From Homalodisca vitripennis (Eukaryota > Arthropoda > Insecta > Hemiptera > Cicadellidae): a DNA stretch of 64,000 nucleotides. The notes under the pieces are model-generated. The model was not told where the DNA came from and ran no database searches. It saw only the letters and a list, made by a program, of their open reading frames with translations. Shown in pieces: positions 22,785-33,786 of the stretch. Both the position numbers and the translations under genes were made by a program. The stretch spans positions 185,600,001-185,664,000 of the forward strand of contig NC_060210.1 in NCBI RefSeq assembly GCF_021130785.1. Direction: 5' to 3'. How positions within the stretch are numbered: position 1 is the first letter of the stretch; each line of letters opens with the position of its first letter.

Positions 22785-23464
22785 GTTTTATGTATGGTTC
22801 TTTGAAGGGAATCTTTATTATATTATTCGAATTTTTGGTAGACCTGACTGATATTTCACTGCACATATCAACATAGATTATTTTATAAGATCATAAAATA
22901 TATGATACAGTTTGAAACTAACACGCTATTTTGCTAATCAGTCACAGAAATGGCAGTAAGTCATGTTTAGTCCGAGCTTGTCATATAGTTTCTACAGAAA
23001 TGGCAGTAGGTCATGTTTAGTCCGAGCTTGTCATATAGTTTCTACAGAAATGGCAGTAGGTCATGTTTAGTCCGAGCTTGTCATATAGTTTCTACAGAAA
23101 TGGCAGTAGGTCATGTTTAGTCCGAGCTTGTCATATAGTTTCTACAGAAATGGCAGTAGCAGTAGGTCATGTTTAGTCCGAGCTTGTCATATAGTTTCTA
23201 CAGAAATGGCAGTAGGTCATGTTTAGTCCGAGCTTGTCATATAGTTTCTACAGAAATGGCAGGTAGGTCATGTTTAGTCCGAGCTTGTCATATAGTTTCT
23301 ACAGAAATGGCAGTAGGTCATGTTTAGTCCGAGCTTGTCATATAGTTTCTACGTTAACCTAAACAGCTGATTCTAACAGTATGTGTATCGAAATATCAGT
23401 CAGGTTTACCAACCATTCGAATAGTATAATAAAAATTTCCTTCAAAGAAACATACAAAAACGGG
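22785..23464. mobile_element. Foldback element with 70-85 bp inverted arms enclosing a 50 bp array
   Basis: Left arm 22785-22856 (TTCTTTGAAGGGAATCTTTA, ACCTGACTGATATTT) and right arm 23391-23464 (AAATATCAGTCAGGT, AAATTTCCTTCAAAGAA) are inverted copies with several substitutions. The 50 bp tandem array (22945-23352) fills most of the interior. Inverted repeats around a central minisatellite are known from DINE-1/Helentron-associated elements and from foldback elements; which applies is not shown. The two ORFs overlapping the arms (22561-22851 plus, 23359-23649 minus) partly mirror each other for this reason. Confidence 0.75.
22945..23352. repeat. 50 bp minisatellite, eight copies, almost identical
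   Basis: CAGAAATGGCAGTAGGTCAT starts at 22945, 22995, 23045, 23095, 23145, 23201, 23251 and 23302. Differences are one substitution in the first copy (AGTAAG), a six-base duplication in the fifth, and one extra G in the seventh. The near identity means recent expansion or homogenisation. Confidence 0.97.
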
Positions 23465-23749
23465 CGTTCAAGAAATATTTGAGGAAAACCACAAGACAAG
23501 TATAACAAATATGGTATTTTTGAAATAAGTAAAAACTGTACTTTCTTTTTATTAAGGAAATAGGGAGTCGTTGCATTAAAGTTTACTTCTATTCCACAGT
23601 TCATTCTTGCTGGTCGTAAAAATGTTTCTTTATAATATTTAATATTCAATTCTACGTGGTTGGTCGGTGAGTGCAGACCTATTCTGACCTGTATTCTGTA
23701 GTTCAGTTTTTATAATTAGTGTTTAGTTTTTATTAAGTTCATGTTTTAG

Positions 23750-23954
23750 AGTCACAACGCTCTGGTATGTTTGTTTACTTTTACCTAGTTTTTAGTCATG
23801 CATTAGTTTAGTCATTTACCTGAAGAAGAGATGGGATTGCAGATCTCGAAACGTAGTGTTACTGAATGTATCTGATACGCATTGAAATGTGAGAAATGTC
23901 CGTAAAATCTTGTTTCATTCACAATCCTTCCATCGTAAAAAACAAACTTCAAAC
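23750..23954 (+). repeat. Dispersed repeat with CTGAAGA-hairpin-GAAAC core, copy 2
   Basis: Matches 2757-2971 from GTCACAACGCTCTG to AACTTCAAAC. CTGAAGA lies at 23820-23826 and GAAA at 23848-23851, and the hairpin between pairs GAGAT with ATCTC. The sequence continues CGTAGTGTTACTG. It has no ORF and stands as a half-element without the inverted partner seen in the MITEs. Confidence 0.72.
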
Positions 23955-24704
23955 TAAATGTAGCACAGTATTCCAGTATTATTATGACGAACTTTTCCTA
24001 CTTATATTAGTATGGAAACTGGCGCAAAACTTTATCTTATAAATATCTCAGGTACGTTCGTTGGTCAGTTTGGTACTCCCATCTCGTACCGTTATGACGA
24101 TCATTCGAACTTCAAAGTTCACAACTTTGTTATTTATGAAGCTAGAGAAAAAAATAAAAGTTTTCTGGGATGCTTCCGGCATGTTCATTTATAGTTTTTA
24201 TTTTGTATCTTGAACCATTGTAAATCTCATGAGAATAAATTGACAATATTTCAGTTGCAACAATGTTTTTCGACTGAGTACGCTTACCTATATCCTAGTA
24301 TTCGTACATGGGTTTATAAGGAACAACTCAAATGACAAATGTTAAATGATAGTGCCATAGTCCTGTACCGTGTACGCCGGTCGCGTTATCACAATAAATT
24401 GTACAGTTTGGGTTGCCAAGATGACTAACGGCATGTCACATGCTAGGGAATGGGGACAAAAGAACGGCTCCTTGCCAAGAGTACATCCCAGTTCGTCCCT
24501 TGTTTTGTACCTCAGGCCTCTCCTAAAAACTGGCCGAATTACATTTGAAACATTTTCTAACGGAGCCGGTCGTTTGAAGTACGTAATTCTCTTAACAAAA
24601 GGGATCTCAGATGGATTTCGTTCTTATTAAGAATCCGATAGATCCTTCTAAAATTCGTGTCGTTGTCTTTCTGTATGATTGTGTGATAACTCTCGATAAA
24701 AAGA
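23955..24704. other. No gene recognised
   Basis: Two plus-strand ORFs (24012-24194; 24370-24630, the latter starting at GTG) have no recognised domain and no exon-like splice context. Confidence 0.35.
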
Positions 24705-25330
24705 ACCTAGATACTTGAAACTTGGTACTTAGATTTCTGTTAGTACCTTAATTCTTAGATGTACCTTACCTTCGTACTTGGATTTCTGTTGGCACCTTCG
24801 TACTTGGTACTTAGATTTCTGTTGGTACCTTATTACTTAGACGTACCTTACCTTCGTACTTGGTACTTAGATTTCTGTTGGTACTTTAGTTCCTAGATGC
24901 ACCTTACCTTCGTACCTGGATTTCTGTTGGTACCTTCGTACTTGGTACTTAGATTTCTGTTGGTACTTTAGTTCATAGACGCACCTCACCTTCGTACTTG
25001 GTACTTAGATTTCTGTTGGTACTTTAGTTCCTAGATATACCTTACCTTCGTACTTGGTACTTAGATTTCTGTTGGTACTTTAGTTCCTAGATGCACCTTA
25101 ACTTCGTACCTGGATTTCTGTTGGTACCTTCGTACTTGGTACTTAGATTTCTGTTGGTACCTTAGTTCCTAGATGCACCTTACCTTCGTACTTGGTACTT
25201 AGATTTCTGTTAGTACCTTATTACTTAGACGTACCTTACCTTCGTACTTGGTACTTAGATTTCTGTTGGTACCTTAGTACTTAGATGTACCTTACCTTCG
25301 TACTTGGTACTTAGATTTCCTTGGTACCAA
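24705..25330. repeat. Minisatellite with ordered higher-order structure (49, 33 and 56 bp units)
   Basis: ATTTCTGTTGG or its variants start at 24733, 24782, 24815, 24871, 24920, 24953, 25009, 25065, 25114, 25147, 25203, 25259 and 25315. Spacings are therefore 49-33-56, 49-33-56-56, 49-33-56-56-56. Units share CTTCGTACTTGGTACTTAG; the 49-unit ends in a next copy lacking TTGGTAC, and the 33-unit lacks the TTAGTTCCTAGATGCACC block. Confidence 0.93.
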
Positions 25331-28120
25331 GGAACTATTTTGGGTCCAAAGGTAGGAAAAAGACGTTCAGTAGGGATCTTCTTTACTCCGTTGTCTCGTT
25401 TTATTCAGTAAAGCATTCAACGATCGTATGTCAGAAAATGTTTACAAAACGTTTTTTTTAAGATTCCAACAGATTCTTTGTAACACGCACTCACCATAGT
25501 AATTTGCTTGCATAACTTGTGCATTGTCATGTCGAACAAAATTAATGTACCTACGGCTTCCTTAAAGCTTCCAAATGAAGTTGTTAGTTGTTATGAATGA
25601 GGTAAACTACGTACATATTTATAATCAGTTTAACTGAGTCTGTAGTTTTATGAACTTAACATCTGCACTGTTCTTGGCAGGGAGAAGTGGGTTATTAGAT
25701 ACTGAGATTGGATTGGTTCCCAGATGATATAAGTCATCCACTGATGGACCAGTTACTTCTCTCTCGAATCATGCGAGAGTGACCTAAATATTTGTATTAA
25801 GTTTTTAGAGTAATAGGAACTAGTGGACGAAAAATCCTCCCCTCACTTGCACCCATTTTTGACCAGGGAAACCAATATGTATCAGCTCATCGATTGGCAT
25901 CTTTCTCCTCCTGGAGTTGGTAAAGTTGTATATCCACTCTAGATATTGTAATTTGTTTTCGAGCTTGTTTACGTTCGAATTTAATCGTATTAAGGTGGTG
26001 CAATCGATATTTTGTTGAGATAGTCTTTAGAAAGTTTAAACTCATAGATAGACCTTTAAAATAACTTTCCTGAACCCCAAAAAATAGACATGCACTTTTT
26101 TTATCATTCCACGAAGAATAATTCGCATTTATGAAAGAAAATTAAGCAGTTTTGTAAAACGGCCAAAAAAATCAAAATAACGGCTAAGATAAAAATGTGA
26201 ATTTTTGCAGTAATTACATGTTATAATACTTCAGGGAGTGACATTTTTTCTTTCGAATTACGGAAATCATATATTTTATAACAGAATAAGATGTAAGAAA
26301 ACTACAGGGTTTTTTTAAAATAACGTCTGAAAAAATGTTTGGTGAATAAAAATAGTTTAATTTTCTCTAATCATCATTCTTGTACATACTGTAAACAAAT
26401 TATATCCTCATCCAAAAATCGTAATTCTCTGGGCGTGCCTATTTATAAGATGGTCCTGAATTCTTCTTCAAATGCTTACCACTCGCTCATGGAGTGATCA
26501 AAATTTGTTTATTTTCTGCATTCATTAAAGGCATCTTAAACAGCCTAACGAACAAAGTTTTGTTAAATAATGTATTTAAATCGGCAACCGAATGGAACTT
26601 AGTCTTCCAAAGGAACTTACATAAGTTTAGGTTTAACCATCTCTTTCCGATTTACCCTAAAAGATAAAATTGCTCGTTCCAATCATTTGCATTCCACGTA
26701 CATATCACGTTTGAAGGACCTCGGAATGCAATAACACTTATCAAGAATGGTGTTTATCAACACTCAAACATTTTCCCAATAACCCGTCGCAAATTAACAA
26801 TTTCCAGCTGTATCCAGAAGCGGAATACCGAGTAGCAGAGTCGAGTCAATCCGGTTTGGTCTGGAAAATTTGTGGGGGTTTTCCTGGAGATACCTGTAAA
26901 TTATTGATGACGGAGGTTAAGCCGCTTCCATTCCACCATTGTTATCGAGTGTTTTCCACTCGGAACAAATGTCCTGCGGAGGTGACCTCATTTGTGAGTA
27001 TCTGTTATTGACGTTTATTACCCCCAATGGTGATTTGACGCGGTAAATGCAATAACTTACACCTCGCTTTGTCACTCTTTGCATTTCAAGTAAGAGAAAT
27101 TATTTCAATTTGAAAATTTGAAAGGTTTTACAGGTTATTGATTTTTTTTTTGTTAAACTATTTGTTCCCAGTTATTCACTTGTTAAAATTTAAGCGTATC
27201 CTTTAGTAAAATTTCTTCAAATTATGTAGATTATTGTAATCTTAATGTACTAGAATAAGTAAAACTGCTAAACATATCTTATGTGGCTGTTTTCATAGTG
27301 TGGATATTTATTTATAGAATGGTTCTATTATTTTAAATATTACAAATTAGCTTTCACGTGATGTAAAAAAAACCTAATACTATGGCATTTTTCAACTGGC
27401 CGATGACGGTTAATGATAAGAATATTGGATAAAAAAGTAAAATTAGATGTTTCATAATTGTGAAAATATTTAAAATCTGATTAGGGAGTACACAAAGCTT
27501 ATATGTTGTAATTTTGTTTTTTTTTTTATAAACAATAACTCTATATTTTACTGCCAAATAGATATATCTAGTTTTATGTCAAAGCCTTTTTTTGGTGCAG
27601 CATAACAAAAGATTGGTCCAGGTTCCAAGTATGTAATTTTGTTACGATAAATTATGAAATAAAAAATCTGTATAATTGTTCACCATGTAAGACAAAATAC
27701 AGGGAATTTTTGTAATAATTTCCCCGTCAGAATCGCCATTAAAATAATTGAAACCCTTAAGATGCCCGTTATAACACATTATCATTGTCTTGTCAATTCA
27801 CGAATGCAACAGAATTGATTTTTATAGTATTATTCTTTTAAGTCACATATTTAATTTTGATGTCTAAAATTGTAGGCCTACTCGACGGTTTGTTCAGTAT
27901 GGAAATAATATTCATTGTAGGGTATTCCATACTACCGCACTTATTCACACTTCTAGTTTCATCTGTGCTGAAGTGCTTGACTTATTGTTTAAAAAAAAGG
28001 TTAAAGTTTTCTAAAATGAGGTTTAACGTTGTAGAGAACTCGTTAGAAAAAATGCTAGTAACTGTATTTCTATTTGAATTTTCAACGAATTTCTATTGGA
28101 TGAAATAATGTCAGATTGTG
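25331..28120. other. No gene recognised; mostly AT-rich, with a less AT-rich block at 26690-27070
   Basis: 26690-27070 has balanced composition, no repeat structure and no open frame, so it could be a conserved non-coding element or simply unique DNA. The remainder is AT-rich. The 83-codon ORF at 27857-28108 is hydrophobic and unrecognised. Confidence 0.35.
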
Positions 28121-28730
28121 TTTAGTCAGACTTTTGACGGGAAGTCGCTGCCTCGCGTCAGCAGTGCTTTACGGACTGCTTTAATAAACAACATCCTAAC
28201 ACCGTGCCATTCAAATACGGGCTTCTGTACAGATCTGACATTGTGTAGGTGACCGATCAGGCGGTGTCTAATTGTGGGATTTATTGGCGTGATTGGGCAG
28301 TTTAATAGCCTCATCTGTGCTCAGGTAAGTGGTTGGTAAAGATTATTTACAATTTATGAAATGTTCACGAATAACAGAAATAATTAATTTTTGTATTGTT
28401 CAGACTTTTTTGTTCTTGTTCTAAGAGGCTTTAACCTTATGACGTTACTGGCGGCAAGTGTACTGTGAAAGCAGTGTAACGTTCTGCGGCAACTTTCAGT
28501 TTACATTCCCTTTCATGAAGCGCAGTTGCCGCTGAAGATCGAAGTCCTTCAACGTAAGTGCACTCGGTTCCGCTTTGATAAATTAAGGCGACTGTTAATT
28601 AGGAAGTCGGCGTTTGAAGCCCTCTTGTTTTACGCTAGTACTGCAATGCGAGCCTGGTGTAGCGAAGCGACCTTGAATATCGCCTTACAAAAACAGTGCT
28701 GAACTTCAAATATCCTTACTTTTCGTCGTA
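28121..28730. other. CpG-richer block with consensus-like 5' splice sites
   Basis: CTCAG|GTAAGT at 28324/28325 is a near-perfect metazoan 5' splice site on the plus strand, and TTCAAC|GTAAGTG at about 28551 is another. The sequence before each has more CpG than background, but no sustained open frame was seen, so these would be non-coding exons if real. Chance matches remain possible. Confidence 0.25.
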
Positions 28731-28739
28731 GAATTGTGG

Positions 28740-28925
28740 AAGATGTGCATTAAATATTAATATCGAAAAATGAAAAAAGAGCCTTTGGATGCGTGTAAAT
28801 TAAATCTTTGTAGGAGGCGTCTCCCATAGTTTTACGACTAAAAATAAGGGCGTAAACTTTTTAGAAGTTTACAACGGTTCTTATTGGACCAAAATCAAGA
28901 TGGGCAATAATTATTGGGTAGTGGA
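28740..28925 (+). repeat. Dispersed repeat flanking the foldback MITE, copy 1
   Basis: Phrases such as GTTTTACGACTAAAAATAAG and TTCTTATTGGACCAAAATCA recur as ATTGTACGACTACAAATAAG and TTCTTATGGGACTAACATCA at 57960-58080. In both places the segment lies just upstream of a member of the CAGTTGAATA-end MITE family, so the two may form one larger element. Confidence 0.6.
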
Positions 28926-28950
28926 GCTAAGGTTTTGTATTGTGGAGCTT

Positions 28951-29396
28951 CAGTTGAATACGAGCTGAAATTGAATAATTGTGTACGTTCTAAACAATTC
29001 TACAGTTAACCTAGCTATGGTAGGAGGGGATGAATTTTGAGTTTAGCTTTAGTTCACCTTCCTTTTATTGCAGCGTCTGGTGTCTGATGATTTGTATATC
29101 TGATGAGACAAGGAGGCTACCACTTCACCTATTTATGGGTATCTCTGGTGTCGAAACAATGTAAATGTTTCATTTTGAGCTTCTTCGTCGTTGACTTTCT
29201 TTGGATATCTTCAGAAGAACATAACTCCAGGAGCCAAGTCTGAGAAGCGTCAGAAACCAGACGCTGCAATAAAAGGAAGGTGAACTAGAGCTAAACTCAA
29301 AATTCAATTGAGTTAACCCCTCCTACCTTAAGCTACGTTAACTGTAGAATTTTTCAGAACGTACACAATTATTCAACTAGAGCTCATATTCAACTG
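28951..29396. mobile_element. Foldback MITE, CAGTTGAATA ends, 446 bp
   Basis: The left arm 28951-29088 starts CAGTTGAATACGAGCTGAAA and contains TTCACCTTCCTTTTATTGCA. The right arm 29250-29396 is its inverted copy (TGCAATAAAAGGAAGGTGAA ... GAGCTCATATTCAACTG). The arms agree along about 140 bp with few mismatches. Inner sequence (TTCTTCGTCGTTGACTTTC) is shared in part with 58430-58450. Related copies are at 13605-13862, 42120-42265 and 58180-58570. No clear target-site duplication was found. Confidence 0.82.
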
Positions 29397-29922
29397 CAAA
29401 TTAGCTAAAGACGTTGCAGTCAGCAACATGAATTGCTCTACTTGGATTGAATTGCTTCTATTCTCTATTCACTTTTTCGCTTCTTGACCTACTTAGCCTT
29501 TTTGACGACTAAAGAATTTGCTCCCATTAACACTGCACTAAAAGTATTTGCACTATATATTCAACTGTACTGTGTATATTTCTTATTATTAATTTGTTGG
29601 AGACTTGTTTACTGAAGCTCTCAATAAGTCGAAATGAAAGGATGTTCAAAGTAGGTGCTAGTTGTGTAAAAGCTATGGTGCCAACATTTATTGGAGTGTT
29701 GCAGTTCTCTTTAGATTTAGTTCTGATTTAATAATAAACCTTCGATTTTGTTCAGCGTTTCTCAGTATTATTAATACTCTCAGCCCTACGTGAAGATTCT
29801 CGCTATTGATATTACTGTATACATGCTGTAACACTTGGGCTGACAATGTTTTGACAGGCCCTTCTTGAAATTGTGTCTTAGTTTGTCCGTCCGGGCAATA
29901 AATTTTTCATAGAAAAAGGTCG
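29397..29922. other. No feature recognised
   Basis: AT-rich, without ORFs or repeats that I can see. Confidence 0.35.
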
Positions 29923-30160
29923 AAGAATGTCTTATTTAACCAGGAAATGTTAGGGCTGAGAAGCCCTTTCTAACACTTATCCTGAAGACCAACGACTTAA
30001 TGGTGACTTCCGAACCACCACCACTGGTCAGGCAGGTGGGCTGCTTGCAAGGACAGGATCGCTCAGCGGTCACCCATCCAAGCAGCAGCCACGCTCGACG
30101 TTACTTGATTCGGTTATCTTCCGATAACCGTCGTACCCGCTACAACGCGCGATTGGACAG
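29923..30160 (-). mobile_element. SINE with 5S rRNA-like head (SINE3 type), minus strand
   Basis: Read on the minus strand, the head contains ATAACCGAATCAAGTAACGTC, then GAGCGTGG and GCTTGGATGGGTGACCGCT. This follows the order of the 5S rRNA internal control region (box A, then the intermediate element and box C with GATGGGnGACCGC). The body then reads GTGGTGGTTCGGAAGTCACC...TTAGAAAGGGCTTCTCAGC and ends CCTGGTTAAATAAGACATTC. The body recurs at 56925-57042. The 5S-like part lies at about 30060-30145 in plus coordinates. SINE3 elements use the 5S-type pol III promoter and depend on a LINE for copying; that this copy is transcribed is not shown. Confidence 0.72.
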
Positions 30161-30894
30161 TTAAAAAGAAATATCCTAGAGATTCCTCTTTCTCCAAGGA
30201 CGAACTCAATTGATTTTGGGTCAAGAGGTATAAATAAATAAAATAAATAAATAAAAATATAAATAAAAGTAAAAATGGAATTCTAACTATTTTATTTTAG
30301 TCTCGCCGGCAATCGTGATGGCATCTGTTAACAAACTGAGCACAATCATACTGGCATTTTATCACGTGACATGTGATGAAATTACTTTGTTGGGTCTGAA
30401 CTTACTCTATTGTATCGGATTTTTTTAAACTTTAAATTAATCTAGTTTTGTAGTACAAATTGACTCCCCTTTCTGTAATTAATGTAATTTTATAGTGGTG
30501 TTCCTTCTTTAAACGGGAATTTTAATTGAAATGGAACACAAAATATTAATTCACATACAAAATACATATTTTGTTAGTTTTTAATGATATTTATCTAATA
30601 GTTAAACTTATTTTACTAAATACAATAAATCCCTCTCTATGTTAGGGTACTATATAAAACCTCTTATCTGTTGGGGTTCGAAGAATATTTTTAGATTAGT
30701 TAGTTACAAAATAGACGGAACCAAGAGAGAATTAGAAACTTTACAATTAGCTTGCAGTGTCCTTCAGGAAAGTGAAGAGTTGTCGAGTCGACCATTCACC
30801 CGGATACACAGTCGGGAGTAAGAATGAGGGGGAGTTTGAGGGGGAGGGTGGAGAACCCTTATAGTTCAACCCGGAATTAGAAGAAACCCATAGA
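30161..30894. other. No gene recognised
   Basis: Holds a short AATAAATA-rich run (30230-30270) and a G-rich patch at 30820-30850. The 60-71 codon ORFs on both strands overlap each other and are unrecognised. Confidence 0.35.
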
Positions 30895-32370
30895 AAATCC
30901 ATGTCGATACATGCAGTTAAGTTTTCAGCGGTTTTACCCTCCTTGTTAATTGCATTATGCAACTAGAATAGCTGTTCATACAGTACATTGGTTGTATAAC
31001 GCTTTTCCACGTCGATACATACAGTTAAATTTTCAGTGGTTTTGCCTTTATTGTTCATTGCATTATGCAACTAGAATAGCTGTTCATACAGTACATTGGT
31101 TGTATAACGCTTTTCCACGTCGATACATACAGTTAAATTTTCAGTGGTTTTTCCTTTATTGTTCATTGCATTAGGCAACTAGAATAGCTGTTCATACAGT
31201 ACATTGGTTGTATAAAGCTTTTCCACGTCGATACATACAGTTAAATTTTCAGTGGTTTTGCCTTTATTGTTCATTGCATTTATGCAAAATAGCTGTTCAT
31301 ACAGTACATTGGTTGTATAAGCTTTCCACGTCGATACATACAGTTAAATTTTCAGTGGTTTTGTGTTCATTGCATTTCAGTTGCATTATGCAACTAAGCA
31401 TTATGCAACTAGAATAGCAGTGTACAGGTTGTTGTATAAAGCCCACGTCGATACATACAGTTAAATTTTCAGTGGTTTTGCCTTTATTGTTCATTGCATT
31501 ATGCAACTAGAATAGCTGTTCATACAGTACATTGGTTGTATAACGCATGTTCCACGTCGATACATACAGTTAAATTTTCAGTGGTTTTGCCTTTATTGTT
31601 CATTGCATTATGCAACTAGAATAGCTGTTCATACAGTACATTGGTTGTATAACGCATTTCCATGTCGATACATGCAGTTAAATTTTCAGCGGTTTTGCCT
31701 TTATTGTTAATTGCATTATGCAACTAGAATAGCTGTTCATACAGTACATTGGTTGTATAACGCTTTTCCATGTCGATACATGCAGTTAAATTTTCCAGCG
31801 GTTTTACCTTTCTTGTTAATTGCATTAGGCAACTAGAATAGCTGTTCATACAGTACATTGGTTGTATAATAACGCTTTTCCATGTCGATACATACAGTTA
31901 AAATTTCCAGCGGTTTTACCTTTCTTGTTAATTGCATTATGCAACTAGAATAGCTGTTCATACAGTACATTGGTTGTATAACGCATTTCCATGTCGATAC
32001 ATGCAGTTAAATTTTTCAGCGGTTTTGCCTTTCTTGTTAATTGCATTATGCAACTAGAATAGCTGTTCATACAGTACATTGGTTGTATAAACGCATTTCC
32101 ACGTCGATACATGCAGTTAAATTTTCAGCGGTTTTACCTTTATTGTTCATTGCATTATGCAACTAGAATAGCTGTTCATTCAGTACATTGGTTGTATAAT
32201 ACGCATTCCATGTTGACATTAGCGTTTTAGTGTTATTGCATTATGCAACTATAATAGCTGTTCGTACAGTACATTGGTTGTATAATGCTTTTCCATGTCG
32301 ATACATACAGTTCAATTTCCACCGGTTTTGCCTTTCTTGTTCATTGCATTATGTAACGATAATAGCTGTT
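30895..32370. repeat. Satellite, about 108 bp unit, 13-14 copies
   Basis: Units contain TTGCATTATGCAACTAGAAT, GCTGTTCATACAGTACATTG and GTCGATACATACAGTTAAAT. Sampled spacings are 107-109. The phrase TTGCATTATGCAA is itself palindromic. First and last copies are the most diverged. One stretch (31380-31430) is rearranged, with TTGCATTATGCAACTAAGCA partly duplicated and a truncated following unit. ORFs over the array are repeat translations. Confidence 0.95.
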
Positions 32371-32964
32371 TATGCATTGCATATTCATCGCATGAATTGA
32401 AATCAACCTAGATAATTGTCAACTATAACTTTGTGTATTGTACACAATCGTAGTTTGTAACAATTTACATGTACTCAAGGGATACACACTCAGAGGAGGG
32501 GGCGTCATGGCATTTATTATGTAAAACATTTATACAACATAAACATAAATATGGAAATACACACTCGATCAATTAATTATTATTTTTTTATTATATTATT
32601 TTTCGATTATATTCGTTTATATGATGGATTTTCCTATGATATATGTGAGGCATTGAGTCTACTAATTGTAATAGTATATCGAATTTTTATACGAGATGGA
32701 TGTAATTTTTTAAATGTAAGATTAATATCTTTTCTCTCAAGATTGGGACAGTTATTTTTAATACGGCTGTGCTGTAACAAGAGTTTACGTATTTGTACAC
32801 AGATAACAGGATACAGATAAAATTAAGAAAGAATACCTCTTGGTAACTGACAGAAAATTCATTAATTCCTTAATTCGTTTTCGCCTAACTACCCCCATCA
32901 TGTCTGTCTTTCAATTTCGCGATTGGCTGTAAAGTAACCTGAATCAAACTGATCTTCTGTAATG
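32371..32964. other. No gene recognised
   Basis: An AT-rich 89-codon plus-strand ORF (32551-32820) is hydrophobic and unrecognised; likely chance. Confidence 0.35.
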
Positions 32965-33700
32965 CATGTGTTAATATCACACTGTAATATTTGTGTTAAT
33001 ATGATACTGTAATACTTTTTTTGTATGATACTGTAATACTTGTCTCGGTATGATACTGTAAAACTTGTACAAAACATTGTAGTAATAAAGGGTGTTAATA
33101 TGATATTTTAAAACCCTTGTCGATATGATACTGTAACACTTGTGTTAATATGATACTTTAAAACTTGTGTTGATATGCTACTGTAAACACTTGCGTTGTT
33201 ATTATACTGTAACACTTTTTTTTATATGATACTGTAATACTCATGTCTCGGATACGATACTGTATGTAACACTCGTGTTGATATGCTACGGTAACACTTG
33301 CGTTGTTATTATACTGTAACACTTGTGTTAATAAACCCTTGTTGATATGATACTGTAACACTCGTGTTGATACGATACTGTATGTAACACTCGTGTTGAT
33401 ATGCTACGGTAACACTTGCGTTGTTATTATACTGTAACACTTGTGTTGATATGATACTGTAACACTTGTGTTGATACGATACTGTAACACTCGTGTTGAT
33501 ATGATACCGTAACACGTCTTTGGTTGATATGGTACTGTACCACTCGTGTTGATATGATACCGTAACGCTTTGGTTGATAACGTACTGTACCACTTGGTGT
33601 TGATATGATACTGTAATACCTGTGTTGATATGATACTGTAATACCTGTGTTGATATGGTACTGTAACACCTGTGCGGATATGATATTGTAATACATGCCG
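32965..33700. repeat. 25 bp minisatellite, about 28 copies, with a 107-118 bp higher-order repeat
   Basis: The unit is GTTGATATGATACTGTAACA plus CTTGT, seen with exact 25-base spacing at 33431, 33456 and 33481. A block TTGCGTTGTTATTATACTGT recurs at 33191, 33298 and 33416, marking a larger duplicated segment. The outer units are most diverged. Its long minus-strand ORFs (150 and 89 codons, Tyr/Ser/Val-rich) arise because 25 is not a multiple of three and stops are rare in the unit. Confidence 0.95.
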
Positions 33701-33770
33701 TGAAAGGTTTTACTACGACAAAGACTGTGCTACAGTTGCCGGCACCAGAATTGGAACACAAACCTGCCCG

Positions 33771-33786
33771 TCTGTCTGTCTGTCTG
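33771..33786. repeat. Short (GTCT)n run
   Basis: Four tandem TCTG units just past the 25 bp array. Confidence 0.85.

Noticed and set aside
22945..23352. CRISPR array
   Set aside because: Units are contiguous near-identical 50-mers without unique spacers, inside a eukaryotic foldback element.
30060..30145. Functional 5S rRNA gene
   Set aside because: Only the internal part resembles 5S, with many changes, and it is joined to a body shared with a second locus; a SINE is the better reading.
33158..33761. Tyr/Ser/Val-rich repeat protein (150 codons)
   Set aside because: Product of the 25 bp minisatellite read through; no start context, no flanking exon, and unit length not a multiple of three.
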